DNA of 64,000 nucleotides from Oceanobacter sp045430275 (GTDB lineage Bacteria > Pseudomonadota > Gammaproteobacteria > Pseudomonadales > Oceanobacteraceae): contig JAILXU010000004.1 of the NCBI GenBank assembly GCA_045430275.1, forward strand, positions 124,001-188,000, written 5' to 3'. A model generated the notes under the pieces. The model did not search any database. It was not told the origin of the DNA and was given only the letters and a program-made list of their open reading frames with translations. Below are positions 24,414 to 33,616 of this stretch, piece after piece. The position numbers were made by a program, and so were the translations under genes. Numbering within the stretch: the first letter of the stretch is position 1; every line of letters begins with the position of its first letter.

Positions 24414-24929
24414 ATGTCCCTCAATCAGCTTGAACAATGGCTGGGAGATCATGCCCAGACGGATCTTCCACCGGTTGAGTCCTGGCACCCGGAACATTGT
24501 GGTGACATGGATATGGTGATTCGCCGTGATGGAAGCTGGTGGCATGAAGGAACGGAGATGCGCAGAAAATCGTTGGTGCGATTGTTCTCGCGCATTTTGC
24601 GTCTGGATGGCGAAGACTATGTGCTGGTAACGCCAGCAGAGAAAATTCGCATTCAGGTAGAAGACACACCCTTTGTGGCCATTCTGGGAGAGTGGAAAGA
24701 CGGCGTGCTGTCGGTAATGACTCAGACCGGTGACTTGCTGGAAGTGGGAGAGCAGCATCCCATGACGCTGCAACCTCTGGATGGGGAAATGCTACCGGTG
24801 GTGGAAGTGCGTCGCGGACTCAAGGCGCGCATCGGTCGCAATCTCTACTATCAACTGGCTGAGATAGCGACTGAGTTGGACGGCCAGTACGTCATCACCA
24901 GCCACGGTAAGCCGTGGCCAGTTGCCTGA
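24414..24929 (+). CDS. DUF1285 domain protein
   Basis: A 171-residue protein of the DUF1285 family, with the typical start NQLEQWLGDHAQTDLPPVESWHPEHCGDMDMVI and RDGSWWHEGTEMRRKSLVRLFSRILR, then a second domain of beta strands. Family members have known structures but no assigned reaction. It follows the copper receptor gene by 57 bp on the same strand and is convergent with mltD. Confidence 0.93.
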   Translation: MSLNQLEQWLGDHAQTDLPPVESWHPEHCGDMDMVIRRDGSWWHEGTEMRRKSLVRLFSRILRLDGEDYVLVTPAEKIRIQVEDTPFVAILGEWKDGVLSVMTQTGDLLEVGEQHPMTLQPLDGEMLPVVEVRRGLKARIGRNLYYQLAEIATELDGQYVITSHGKPWPVA

Positions 24930-24964
24930 GAAATGTTCTCAGTTTGCCAATGATTTAACGCGCT

Positions 24965-26551
24965 CTAGCGTACCACATCGACTCTCAGGAGCAGCTTCTG
25001 GCCCGGTTTCAGATACTTGGCCTTGGCTGCCTTCGGGTTCCAGCGGCGAATGTCCTTGACCGAGACCCGGAAACGTTTGGCGATGCTGCTGAACGAATCA
25101 CCACTTCGAATCTTGTAACGAACTTTTCGGACTTCCCGGCGACTTTGAAGGGGAGGTGTGGCCTTGCCTGAGATATATACTGTCAGAGGCTTACCCAGTG
25201 TTAACGGATCTCCCGGAGCCATACTGTTCCAGTAGGTGAGCTGACGTGTCTTGACGCCGTATTTACGTGCAATCCCCCAAAGTGTTTCACCTTTTTTGAT
25301 GATGTGCTGGTGCTTGCGGCTGCGTTTGGGTTGTCGCTGGTCGGCTGTACGGGTTTTGCGTTCAGTTGAGCTCAGACCATATTGGCCAGACTGCTGCCGC
25401 GCGCCCGGTATCATCAGGGTTTGACCAACACGAATCAGGTTGCCCCAGAGTTGGTTGGCGGAACGGATAACGTCTGTGGTGGTGCGATAGCGGTGGCTGA
25501 TGGCACCCAGGTTGTCGCCCGACTTGACCACGTAACGATGCCATTTGAGTCGTTCCTGATTGGGCAAGCTGGCCAGAGAGGCAACAAACAGCGGTTTTTT
25601 CTCCACTGGCAGCAACACTTCATGTGGTCCGTCCGGGTGCGTTGCCCAGCGATTGTGCTGTGGGTTCAGGCGATACACTTCATCCAGGGCTGTGTCGGAC
25701 AGGTTGGCAATTTGTGACAGATCAATCTGACCACCCGTACTGGCAATGGCAAAGTAAGGCACGTCTTTAACCGGCTCAAACTTGACCTTGTACTCGTCCT
25801 GTTTATCAAGCAGCTGCGCCAATGCCAGTAATTTGGGGACATAGGCCATGGTTTCTTTGGGCAGATCCAGTGACCAATAGTCAGTTGGGCGACCGGCTTT
25901 GATGTTGCGCTTAATGGCTCGGCGCACTGTACCACCGCCAGCGTTGTAGGACGCCAGAGCCAGTAACCAGTCGCCGTCAAACTGCTTGCTCAGAGACGTC
26001 AGGTAATTCAGGGCCGCGTTAGTGGCGGCGCGGACATCGCGGCGACCATCGTGCCACCAGTCTTGTTTCAGGCCAAAGTAGCGCCCGGTCGAGGGTATGA
26101 ACTGCCACACACCGGAGGCTCGACCATGAGAGTAGGCAAAGGGATCAAACGCACTTTCCACAATGGGCAGCAGCGCCAGCTCAGCGGGAATCTGCCGCAC
26201 CTCGATTTGTTCCGCAATATAATGAATGTAAGGTGCGGCACGGGTGGAGACGCGCGTAATGTATTCCGGGTGTTTGGCGTACCACTTGCGCTGACTCTGG
26301 ATACGCGCATTATCTGTTTCCAGATCCAGCTGGAAATTGTTGTGAATCCGTTTCCAGACATCTCCGGGTTCGGATTGAACCCGAGGTGCTTGCCAGTCGT
26401 CAGAAATCGAGACGGGTGTTGCACTGGATTGCCAGCTTTCTTCAACCTGGGTTGCGGGTGTGGATGAGGGTGTTGTCAGCACAGGCAATTGGGAACAGGC
26501 CTGTAGCAACAGAAGGCATGGCAGCAGTGCCGGTAGTGTCAAGAAACGCAT
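24965..26551 (-). CDS. mltD: Membrane-bound lytic murein transglycosylase D
   Basis: A lipoprotein that cleaves peptidoglycan between MurNAc and GlcNAc to leave anhydro-MurNAc. The 528-residue precursor has a lipobox ending at Cys19 (LLQAC). The SLT domain (about 110-260) carries catalytic Glu132 in ALLPIVESAFDPFAYS and GVWQFIPSTGRYFGL. Three LysM-type domains follow (starting about 345, 420 and 480), which bind glycan chains. Length and domain order are those of MltD. Confidence 0.95.
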   Translation of the reverse strand: MRFLTLPALLPCLLLLQACSQLPVLTTPSSTPATQVEESWQSSATPVSISDDWQAPRVQSEPGDVWKRIHNNFQLDLETDNARIQSQRKWYAKHPEYITRVSTRAAPYIHYIAEQIEVRQIPAELALLPIVESAFDPFAYSHGRASGVWQFIPSTGRYFGLKQDWWHDGRRDVRAATNAALNYLTSLSKQFDGDWLLALASYNAGGGTVRRAIKRNIKAGRPTDYWSLDLPKETMAYVPKLLALAQLLDKQDEYKVKFEPVKDVPYFAIASTGGQIDLSQIANLSDTALDEVYRLNPQHNRWATHPDGPHEVLLPVEKKPLFVASLASLPNQERLKWHRYVVKSGDNLGAISHRYRTTTDVIRSANQLWGNLIRVGQTLMIPGARQQSGQYGLSSTERKTRTADQRQPKRSRKHQHIIKKGETLWGIARKYGVKTRQLTYWNSMAPGDPLTLGKPLTVYISGKATPPLQSRREVRKVRYKIRSGDSFSSIAKRFRVSVKDIRRWNPKAAKAKYLKPGQKLLLRVDVVR

Positions 26552-26625
26552 AGGCTTACAATGGTGGCGGGATAGCCGGACAGTCTAGTTTTTGCAGGCC
26601 TGAGTCGCAAGCGGTGAGGAATTCG

Positions 26626-27420
26626 ATGACGATTCGAGTGAAGTCAGACAGTTATGATCGCTGGATAACGACACAATCAGCCCGACGATTGTTGGCTTTG
26701 GAAGCCGGTTGGCTGCGTGAAGCCGTGTGCGGTTTTCATGGTCAGCACCTGTTGTACACGGGCATTGATGATACACCTCGTTTTCTCAAACGTAGCCAGC
26801 TTCGGCACCCGTTTCAGCTGGGCATGCCATGGCAGAAAAATCATCCATGTGCAGCTCGGGTTCGGGATGATGCCTGGCCGTTGGCCGATGCTTCGATTGA
26901 TGTTGTGGTGATGCAGCACGGTCTGGATATGTCGGCGCATCCGCATCAGATGGTTCGGGAAGCCGCACGGGTACTGATGCCTTATGGCTATCTGGTGATT
27001 GTCGGATTTTCCCCCTTGAGTGTGTTTGGTGTCTGGCGACGTCTGAATCTGTTTTCGTCCCGGTTGCCCTGGATCGTAAATTGCGTCAGCTCTGACCGTT
27101 TGCGTGACTGGCTGATGCTGCTCGATTTTCGCATCGAGCACGTAACGCCGATATTGCATTGGTGGCCAATGCGTTGGGTGTCGGAGGGTAGCAGTCGACG
27201 TATGGATCGGGTGTTGTATGGTCAGCGCTGGATGCCAGCTAATGGTTACTTGTTGGTGGCCCGAAAAACACAGGCCGGGATGACGGCCATATCACCGCCA
27301 CGCTGGTCGCTGTTGCCAACCTCTCTTGGGTCTGCAATGCCTGCCGCGTGTCAGGAGTCCGACTGGCGAAGTGGTACCCCGATGACGGGAAATACATCCT
27401 CCTATAAAAGTGAACAATGA
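26626..27420 (+). CDS. Class I SAM-dependent methyltransferase
   Basis: A 264-residue methyltransferase-like protein (COG2226-type). The post-I and post-II region DDAWPLADASIDVVVMQHGL and the loop RVLMPYGYLVIVGFSPLSVFG are typical; the glycine-rich motif I is degenerate. It is the gene commonly seen upstream of rnhA in Pseudomonas and relatives. Its target is unknown. GAGGA five bases upstream supports ATG 26626. Its stop overlaps the rnhA start (ATGA). Confidence 0.85.
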   Translation: MTIRVKSDSYDRWITTQSARRLLALEAGWLREAVCGFHGQHLLYTGIDDTPRFLKRSQLRHPFQLGMPWQKNHPCAARVRDDAWPLADASIDVVVMQHGLDMSAHPHQMVREAARVLMPYGYLVIVGFSPLSVFGVWRRLNLFSSRLPWIVNCVSSDRLRDWLMLLDFRIEHVTPILHWWPMRWVSEGSSRRMDRVLYGQRWMPANGYLLVARKTQAGMTAISPPRWSLLPTSLGSAMPAACQESDWRSGTPMTGNTSSYKSEQ

Positions 27421-27854
27421 TGAAAGTAGAGTTATTTACCGACGGTGCCTGTAAAGGAAACCCCGGGCCAGGAGGCTGGGGGGCACTGTTGCGATACGGT
27501 GAGCATGAAAGAGAGCTGTTTGGTGGGGAAAACAACACCACCAATAATCGCATGGAGCTGATGGCCGCCATTGAGGGGCTGAATGCATTGAAGCGTCCTT
27601 GTGAGGTTGCACTGACAACGGACTCCCAGTACGTCAAGCAGGGCATTAATCAATGGCTGGCAGGCTGGAAGCGCAATGGCTGGAAGACGGCATCGCGCCA
27701 GCCGGTGAAAAACAAGGACTTGTGGCAAGCACTGGATGCCGCTTGTGAGCGCCATCAGGTGGAGTGGCATTGGGTCAAGGGACACGCCGGACATGAAGAA
27801 AATGAACGTGCTGACCAGCTGGCCAACCGGGGTGTGGAGAGTGTAAGTCTATGA
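27417..27854 (+). CDS. rnhA: Ribonuclease HI
   Basis: Degrades the RNA of RNA-DNA hybrids. The 145-residue protein contains the four catalytic acids in LFTDGACKGNPGPGGWG, NRMELMAAIEGL, TTDSQYVKQG and the terminal AGHEENERADQLA. It starts in the overlap ATGATG at 27417-27422; either ATG could initiate. It overlaps the methyltransferase and dnaQ by 4 bp at each end, so the three genes are an operon. Confidence 0.97.
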   Translation: MMKVELFTDGACKGNPGPGGWGALLRYGEHERELFGGENNTTNNRMELMAAIEGLNALKRPCEVALTTDSQYVKQGINQWLAGWKRNGWKTASRQPVKNKDLWQALDAACERHQVEWHWVKGHAGHEENERADQLANRGVESVSL

Positions 27855-28552
27855 GACAAGTGGTTCTGGATACGGAAACAACCGGTATTGGTGACGGTCA
27901 CCGCATCATTGAAATCGGTTGTGTCGAAGTCATCGACCGTAAATTGACCGGGCGTCATTACCATCAATACGTGAACCCGGAGCGAGCCATTGATGAAGAG
28001 GCGGCGCAAGTTCACGGCATTACCAATGAGTGGTTGATTGATAATAACGCGCCGGTTTTTGCGACCATTGCGGATGAATTTCGTCATTTTATCGCCGGGG
28101 CTGAACTGGTGATTCATAACGCTGCGTTTGACGTCGGCATGATGGACGCCGAATTCCGGCGTCTGGGAATTTCCCGGACAACGGATTTTTGTACCGTGTT
28201 GGACACCCTGAAGCTGGCCAGGGAAAAACATCCCGGTGCACGCGCGAGTCTGGATGCGTTGTGTAAGCGTTACGATATTGACAACAGTCACCGGGAGTTG
28301 CATGGGGCCTTGCTGGACTCGGAAATTCTGGCTGATGTCTATCTGATGATGACCGGTGGCCAGACAGCGCTGTTTCTGGATGCGGAGGACGACGGTGACA
28401 ATCAGGAAATTGAACTGAATCTGGACTCGCTGGTGGTTGATAATCTGGTGTTGCCCGTTGTTCGGTTGAATGAACAGGAGCAGATTGCTCATGAAAGTAT
28501 GTTGGATTTGATCGATAAGAAAAGCGAAGGAACGATCTGGCGACGTCATTGA
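27851..28552 (+). CDS. dnaQ: DNA polymerase III epsilon subunit (proofreading exonuclease)
   Basis: The 3'-5' exonuclease that proofreads replication. The 233-residue protein has Exo I VLDTETTGIGDGHRIIEIG, Exo II around HNAAFDVGMMDAEFRRLG and Exo III around SHRELHGALLDSEILADVYL with the DEDDh histidine. The C-terminus (about 185-233) is the clamp/alpha-binding tail. It overlaps rnhA by 4 bp and ends before a strong terminator. Confidence 0.97.
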   Translation: MRQVVLDTETTGIGDGHRIIEIGCVEVIDRKLTGRHYHQYVNPERAIDEEAAQVHGITNEWLIDNNAPVFATIADEFRHFIAGAELVIHNAAFDVGMMDAEFRRLGISRTTDFCTVLDTLKLAREKHPGARASLDALCKRYDIDNSHRELHGALLDSEILADVYLMMTGGQTALFLDAEDDGDNQEIELNLDSLVVDNLVLPVVRLNEQEQIAHESMLDLIDKKSEGTIWRRH

Positions 28553-28591
28553 AGCTGTATTGTTGTCGATGAACGCTTTTCACTTTGCGAT

Positions 28592-28629
28592 AAAAAGCCC
28601 GGTATGAATGGCATCATACCGGGCTTTTT
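28592..28629. terminator. Bidirectional intrinsic terminator
   Basis: A perfect 16-bp stem from AAAAAGCCCGGTATGA (28592-28607) to TCATACCGGGCTTTTT (28614-28629) separates dnaQ from the convergent nhaB. Confidence 0.95.
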
Positions 28630-28659
28630 AGTATCGACTGGATGAACTGGCCGTTGCTG

Positions 28660-30171
28660 TTATAGCCAGAGAGTCACTGCAATGAAGCCCACCAGTGTCA
28701 TCACAATGGTGTACGGCAGCGCCATCACCACCATTTTGCCGTATGACAAGCGAATCAGTGGTGCAACAGCGGATGTCAGCAAAAACAGAAAGGCAGCCTG
28801 ACCATTGGGAGTGGCGACACTCGGCAGGTTTGTACCGGTATTGATGGCGGCGGCGAGCAGGTCAAATTGCTCACGGGTGATGCTGCCGCTGTCCAGAGCC
28901 GCTTTGACTTCGGAGATATAAACCGTGGCAACAAATACGTTATCACTGATCATCGACAGGATGCCGTTGGCCAGAAAGAACACACCGGGTTGAGAGCTGG
29001 TGGGCACATTGTCGGTGTCCAGAATCCAGCTGATGATCGGAGAGAATAGATGTTGGGTATGAATCACACCAACAATGGCGAAAAACACCACCAGCAGCGC
29101 AGTAAAGGGCAGTGCCTCTTCAAAGGCTTTGCCGATCTGATGCTCTTCAATCACACCATTAAAGGCGGTCAGCAGGACAATAACGGCGAGACCAATTAAT
29201 CCAACTTCGGCCAGATGCAGCGCCAGACCAGCGACCAGAAACAAGGCAACCAGTCCTTGTACCCAGAGTTGGGCAACGTGCTTCTGTGTCATATTTTGGG
29301 TTTGGCGGTCGTCAAAATCCTGCAGGATCGCTCGCACGTCATCAGGCAGTTTGGCACCGTAGCCAAACGTACCGGTTTTTTCCAGCACCAGACAGGTGAT
29401 CAGGCCAGCAACCAGTACTGGCATGGTGACGGGTGCCATGCGTATAAAGAATTCAAAGAACTGCCATCCGGCCACTTCAGCAATCAGCAGGTTCTGAGGT
29501 TCGCCAACCAGCGTACACACGCCGCCCAATGCGGTACCAACTGCACCGTGCATCAGCAGGCTGCGTAAAAATGAGCGGAAGACTTCCAGATCCTGGCGGT
29601 GATGTTCTTTCAGTTCCTCATCGTTGCCGTGGTTATGGTCATGATTGAAGTGCTTGCCGCTGGCAACCTTGTGATAAACGCTATAGAAGCCGACAGCAAC
29701 GCTGATCAGAACTGCCGTTACGGTCAGGGCATCCAGAAAAGCTGACAGAATGGCTGCCATTAATGAGAACAGAAATGACAATACCATTTTGGATCGAACG
29801 TTGAGTAACACCTTGGTAAAGGCGAACAGCAACAGATCTTTCATAAAGTAAATGCCAGCGACCATGAACATCAGTAGCAGAATGACCTGAAAGTTCTGTA
29901 GCGTTTCCTGATAAACAATTTCAGGGGAAGCCATGCCTAATAATATGGCTTCAATGGCGAGTAGGCCGCCGGGCTGCAATGGATAGCACTTTAGTGCCAT
30001 CGCGAGGGTAAAAATAAATTCCAGAATCAGTATCCAGCCGGTGACGTAAGGGCCAACAGTCAGAATGGCTAACAGGTTCAAAACCAGGAATGCCATGATG
30101 GTTTTCTTGTACCATATTGGAGCACTCCCAAGGAAGTTGCCAATAAATGCTTCGGACAGGTTCGCCTGCAT
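28660..30171 (-). CDS. nhaB: Na+/H+ antiporter NhaB
   Basis: An inner-membrane antiporter that exports sodium in exchange for protons. The 503-residue protein opens MQANLSEAFIGNFLGSAPIW like E. coli NhaB and has about twelve hydrophobic segments. A charged, histidine-rich loop (HFNHDHNHGNDEELKEHHRQ, about 174-193) connects two halves. AAGGA precedes the ATG. It is monocistronic on the minus strand. Confidence 0.96.
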   Translation of the reverse strand: MQANLSEAFIGNFLGSAPIWYKKTIMAFLVLNLLAILTVGPYVTGWILILEFIFTLAMALKCYPLQPGGLLAIEAILLGMASPEIVYQETLQNFQVILLLMFMVAGIYFMKDLLLFAFTKVLLNVRSKMVLSFLFSLMAAILSAFLDALTVTAVLISVAVGFYSVYHKVASGKHFNHDHNHGNDEELKEHHRQDLEVFRSFLRSLLMHGAVGTALGGVCTLVGEPQNLLIAEVAGWQFFEFFIRMAPVTMPVLVAGLITCLVLEKTGTFGYGAKLPDDVRAILQDFDDRQTQNMTQKHVAQLWVQGLVALFLVAGLALHLAEVGLIGLAVIVLLTAFNGVIEEHQIGKAFEEALPFTALLVVFFAIVGVIHTQHLFSPIISWILDTDNVPTSSQPGVFFLANGILSMISDNVFVATVYISEVKAALDSGSITREQFDLLAAAINTGTNLPSVATPNGQAAFLFLLTSAVAPLIRLSYGKMVVMALPYTIVMTLVGFIAVTLWL

Positions 30172-30354
30172 GATGATTTCCTTGATGCGTTTCCCGCGTG
30201 GGTGGGGTTAGATCAATGCAGCCACCTCTACAGACCGCAAAAATACTCGGGCAGGGTATGCCGTGAAAACTTCAGGGAGTGTCTATTCAGGAGGGGCTAT
30301 TGACGTCGGGGGGAGGCAATGTATCGGTTTTTTAATATTTTGCAAGGTAATGAT

Positions 30355-30430
30355 TTTCCCTAATTGGTAGGTCTTGATCGATATTTTATTGGCTCTTTGG
30401 GAGTAATATCATAGTCTAGTATTAGGGAAA
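30355..30430. promoter_or_regulatory. Long-spaced inverted repeat in the nhaB/ChpA-like promoter gap
   Basis: TTTCCCTAAT (30355-30364) and ATTAGGGAAA (30421-30430) are perfect 10-bp inverted repeats 56 bp apart. They lie in the roughly 510-bp non-coding gap between divergent nhaB and the ChpA-N-like gene. The gap is AT-rich, so promoters for both genes are likely; no other gene is supported. Confidence 0.4.
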
Positions 30431-30683
30431 GTACTGATTGTCGGCGAAAATGGTTATGGTTAGAGGATGTGCGCCAGGCATCATGACAAACGGGTGTATG
30501 TCTCGCTTGGAATGAAAAGATTTCACTGCCTTCGTGAATACCAGTTAGAATACCTGACGCATTGGAAGAGTTTCTTCAGAACCGTTGTTGGATCATGGAG
30601 CGGACAGTCTGACGGATGTATCTGATCAGGTTCTTCGTAATGGATTCCAAGCTAACCGCAACTTTTATAAGTATGACTCACTC

Positions 30684-32327
30684 ATGGCAGATTTAATGAT
30701 TGGAAGTGCAGAATCCCAGTTCGCAGCATCGCTGAGTCTGGTCAAATCCGAGATTGCAAGCGCATTGGATCAGGCCGCCTCACAGCTTGATATGTATTCT
30801 GAAACGGGCAGTCAGGATAATCTCACCGGGTTCCTTGAAGAAGTTCAACAGGTTCGCGGCACCTTCAAACTGCTGGATTTCAGAGCAGGCGAGCGGGTGT
30901 GTGAGGAGCTGGCTGAAAGTGTTCGGGTTGCACGGGGTGAAAAGTTGTCCATGGATACCCTGGGCGCTTTTACTCAGGCCATCATGCTGATGAAGCGCTA
31001 TGTAGACTTATTGGCTTCTGGAACGGCTTTGGCCCCCAGTCTTCTGATTCCGGTAATCAATCAGGTGCGCCAGGAGCGTGCTGACCCTCTGTTGCCGGAA
31101 GCGTATTTTTTCCTGGTGAATCTGCGACCGACGATCAAACCCCCCAAGCCTGTTGCCGGAGCCATCCGTTTCCCCTATCGCCGTGCCAGACAGTTGTTCC
31201 AGTTGGGCCTGTTGGGCCTGATGCGTGGCAAGGGTCGTAAAGGCCCGGTTGAAATCATGCTGCGTGCGATTCATCGTTACGAAAAAGCCAGCCGTGGTGG
31301 TGCTTCCTGGTTGTTTTGGCAAGTTGTTGTCGGTGCCCTGGAATCACTGGGACAAGATGACTTTGAAATGACCCCACAGCGTCTCAAATTATTGGGACAA
31401 CTGGATAAGCAGGTGCGGTTGGTACAGGAGAGTGAAGGTCGGGCCTTTGCGGAAAAGCAGCCCGACTGGTTGTTGAAAGAATTTACCTATCTGGTCGCCC
31501 TGGCCCAGCCGGATTCCCCAGCCATTGTCGCGATTCAGAATGAGTTTCAGATTTCTAACACCATCAAGGAAACTCAACTGGTTGAAGCGCGTCAGCAGTT
31601 GCGAGGCCCGGATCAAAATGCCTTTGAATCTCTGGCTACCGCGCTGCAAGAAGAGTTGCAGTCGGTCAAAGACCAGATTGATATGGTTGATCGGGTTGAT
31701 ATTACCGAAACCGCTTTTGAGGAATTGCTGGCATCGCTGGAACGTATTCGCGATACCTTGATGATTGCCAATCAATCACGGGTGGCGGAGCGAGCTATTT
31801 CTCTGGTTGCCCGCCTTGAGTCTCAAGGCATTCGTCACTTCAAAGAGCAGACGACTGAAATTGCTGATGATGTCATTCAGCTGGAGCAAGGCCTGCGAGC
31901 CATCTCTCAGGGCGGTGTTGATCACGACGCACTGGTGGACCCGGTCAGCCTGAATGAAGCGAAAATCTCCATTATCGCTGAATCCATGACGGCGTTATCT
32001 ATGATCAAGAGAGCCATTGGCAGCTACCTTGAATCCGATGGGGATAAACTGCACATCACGAATGTGGGCAAGAGTCTTCGGGATGTGGCAGGGGCTCTGA
32101 TTTTCCTGGAACAGGACAATGTCCATGACATCCTGATTGCACTGGATAACTTTATTGAGAAGCAGGTACTGGTAACTCAGCAGCCCGTCGAAGATCATAA
32201 AATGGAAGCCTTTGCGGATGCGATTACCGCTGTTGAATACTTTATGGATTCCATGAATGGCCATATGAGTGGCGCGGATGATGCCATTCGCCTGGCGCAG
32301 GAAAGTTTGTCCCATCTGAATAGCTGA
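30684..32327 (+). CDS. Stand-alone homologue of the ChpA/PilL N-terminal region
   Basis: A 547-residue protein that resembles the N-terminal about 570 residues of ChpA, the giant chemotaxis kinase of type IV pilus (Pil-Chp) systems. Two or three Hpt-like four-helix regions can be traced; where a phosphorylatable histidine would lie, the sequence is EEVQQVRGTFKLLDF, so it looks like a pseudo-Hpt, as in the ChpA N-terminus. The end FADAITAVEYFMDSMNG matches the region before ChpA's Hpt array. No kinase, CheW or receiver domain follows in the same or any other frame. The start is uncertain (TTG 30585 is also in frame). Confidence 0.7.
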   Translation: MADLMIGSAESQFAASLSLVKSEIASALDQAASQLDMYSETGSQDNLTGFLEEVQQVRGTFKLLDFRAGERVCEELAESVRVARGEKLSMDTLGAFTQAIMLMKRYVDLLASGTALAPSLLIPVINQVRQERADPLLPEAYFFLVNLRPTIKPPKPVAGAIRFPYRRARQLFQLGLLGLMRGKGRKGPVEIMLRAIHRYEKASRGGASWLFWQVVVGALESLGQDDFEMTPQRLKLLGQLDKQVRLVQESEGRAFAEKQPDWLLKEFTYLVALAQPDSPAIVAIQNEFQISNTIKETQLVEARQQLRGPDQNAFESLATALQEELQSVKDQIDMVDRVDITETAFEELLASLERIRDTLMIANQSRVAERAISLVARLESQGIRHFKEQTTEIADDVIQLEQGLRAISQGGVDHDALVDPVSLNEAKISIIAESMTALSMIKRAIGSYLESDGDKLHITNVGKSLRDVAGALIFLEQDNVHDILIALDNFIEKQVLVTQQPVEDHKMEAFADAITAVEYFMDSMNGHMSGADDAIRLAQESLSHLNS

Positions 32328-32346
32328 CGAGGTTGTCTGAAACATT

Positions 32347-32988
32347 ATGTTGCATGATGCATTATTGGTTGGGATGGCAGTTGTCCTGCTGGTCATTTTG
32401 ATTGTCGTTGGACGAATGTGGGTTGGACGTTCCTGGTTTGTTCAGTGGCTGAAAGGAACGGCAGGCATGATCATGTTGTTTGCCGGAGCCTTGCTTTCGT
32501 TTGTTTTGGTCGACATCTGGACTTATCACCAGGCGGAGTCTTCCACGCCTGTGGCAACGGTCAGCGTTTATGAACTGGACCCTCAGCTTTTTGATGTCAC
32601 TTTGGTCGACCCGGAAGGAGTTGAGCAACGCTTTCAGCTACGTGGTGACCAGTGGCAACTGGATATGCGTCTGATGACCTGGATTGGCCCGGTATCTCAA
32701 TTGGGAGCTGCGCCCATGTATCGATTTGATCGCTTGCTTGGACGGTATTTGTCATTGGAACAAGAGCGAACAGCGGAGCGGACGCTGTACAGTCTTTCCA
32801 AATCTGAATGGATTGATTCCTGGGCGTTCCTGAAAACCAAAAACTGGTGGTTGAATGCTGACTATGGCAGCGCCGTCTTTATGCCGATGGTGAATGGCGC
32901 GGTGTATTCGGTGTTTATTGGTCCGAGTGGTGTTCGTGCAGAGCCCATGAATAATGTCGCAGAAAGAGCGTTGGGTGGGAATTGGTAG
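32347..32988 (+). CDS. Hypothetical membrane protein
   Basis: A 213-residue protein with two hydrophobic segments at about 5-22 and 38-59, then a soluble domain (60-213) with alternating strands, e.g. LFDVTLVDPEGVEQRFQLRG and DQWQLDMRLMTWIG. It lies 19 bp after the ChpA-N-like gene and is probably co-transcribed. I do not recognise a named family; similar multi-pass small proteins with this extracytoplasmic part occur in pseudomonads. It ends before a bidirectional terminator. Confidence 0.7.
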   Translation: MLHDALLVGMAVVLLVILIVVGRMWVGRSWFVQWLKGTAGMIMLFAGALLSFVLVDIWTYHQAESSTPVATVSVYELDPQLFDVTLVDPEGVEQRFQLRGDQWQLDMRLMTWIGPVSQLGAAPMYRFDRLLGRYLSLEQERTAERTLYSLSKSEWIDSWAFLKTKNWWLNADYGSAVFMPMVNGAVYSVFIGPSGVRAEPMNNVAERALGGNW

Positions 32989-33009
32989 TCGAGAGTGGAT
33001 AAAAATTTC

Positions 33010-33047
33010 AAACGGGGTGGCAGACTTCTGACGCACCCCGTTTTTGT
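33010..33047. terminator. Bidirectional intrinsic terminator
   Basis: AAACGGGGTG (33010-33019) pairs with CACCCCGTTT (33034-33043), T-run following, between the membrane protein gene and the convergent SCP2 gene. Confidence 0.88.
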
Positions 33048-33051
33048 TTGA

Positions 33052-33366
33052 TCAGCCTGGAAACAAGTCGCTCAGGCGAGTGGCCAGCATCATGTCGCCT
33101 TCAACACGCAACTGGCCAGACATGAAGGCCTGCATGCCATCGGTTTCTCCGGTAGCGATGCCTTTCAAGGTTTCCGTGTTCATGACCAGTGTGACATCCG
33201 GGTCATCATGTTCACCAGCCGCACACTCGCAAGCGCCATTGTTGACAGAAATGTAGTAGTTTTCGCCATCTTCGATTTCAAACTGGAACGTAACGTTCAT
33301 ATCGCCAGCGGCATCGCTGTCAAAGCGTTCGTTCAGGGTATTGATGATTTCTGCAACTGAAGCCAT
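33052..33366 (-). CDS. SCP2 sterol-binding domain protein
   Basis: A 104-residue SCP2-like protein, a small lipid-binding fold. Typical features are the N-terminal helix AEIINTLNERFD, GENYYISVNNGACECAAGEHDDPDVTL and TLKGIATGETDGMQAFMSGQLRVEGDMMLATRL. It probably binds a hydrophobic ligand in the cytoplasm; the ligand is unknown. A GGAAA ribosome binding site lies upstream. It is a single gene between terminators. Confidence 0.9.
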   Translation of the reverse strand: MASVAEIINTLNERFDSDAAGDMNVTFQFEIEDGENYYISVNNGACECAAGEHDDPDVTLVMNTETLKGIATGETDGMQAFMSGQLRVEGDMMLATRLSDLFPG

Positions 33367-33616
33367 GGGGGTTTCCTTTTTTATTAAATAATGGTTGCGA
33401 AAGACCGGCTCTGGTGAAGACTAATGCTCTTTTCGCGCCATGTCCTGGTCACTCTAGGGGGTGGCGTTAAGGCTGTCAACCAAAATTCAAACGATCGTAT
33501 GAAACCGGGTGTCGTGTAAGGTTTTGGCAGCTTGGAGGATGATGTATCCTTGCTCTTCCTGGCCGATATCCGAAGCGGGGTGTTGGTCGTTTTGTATCCT
33601 GTTTTAAGGAAAATGT

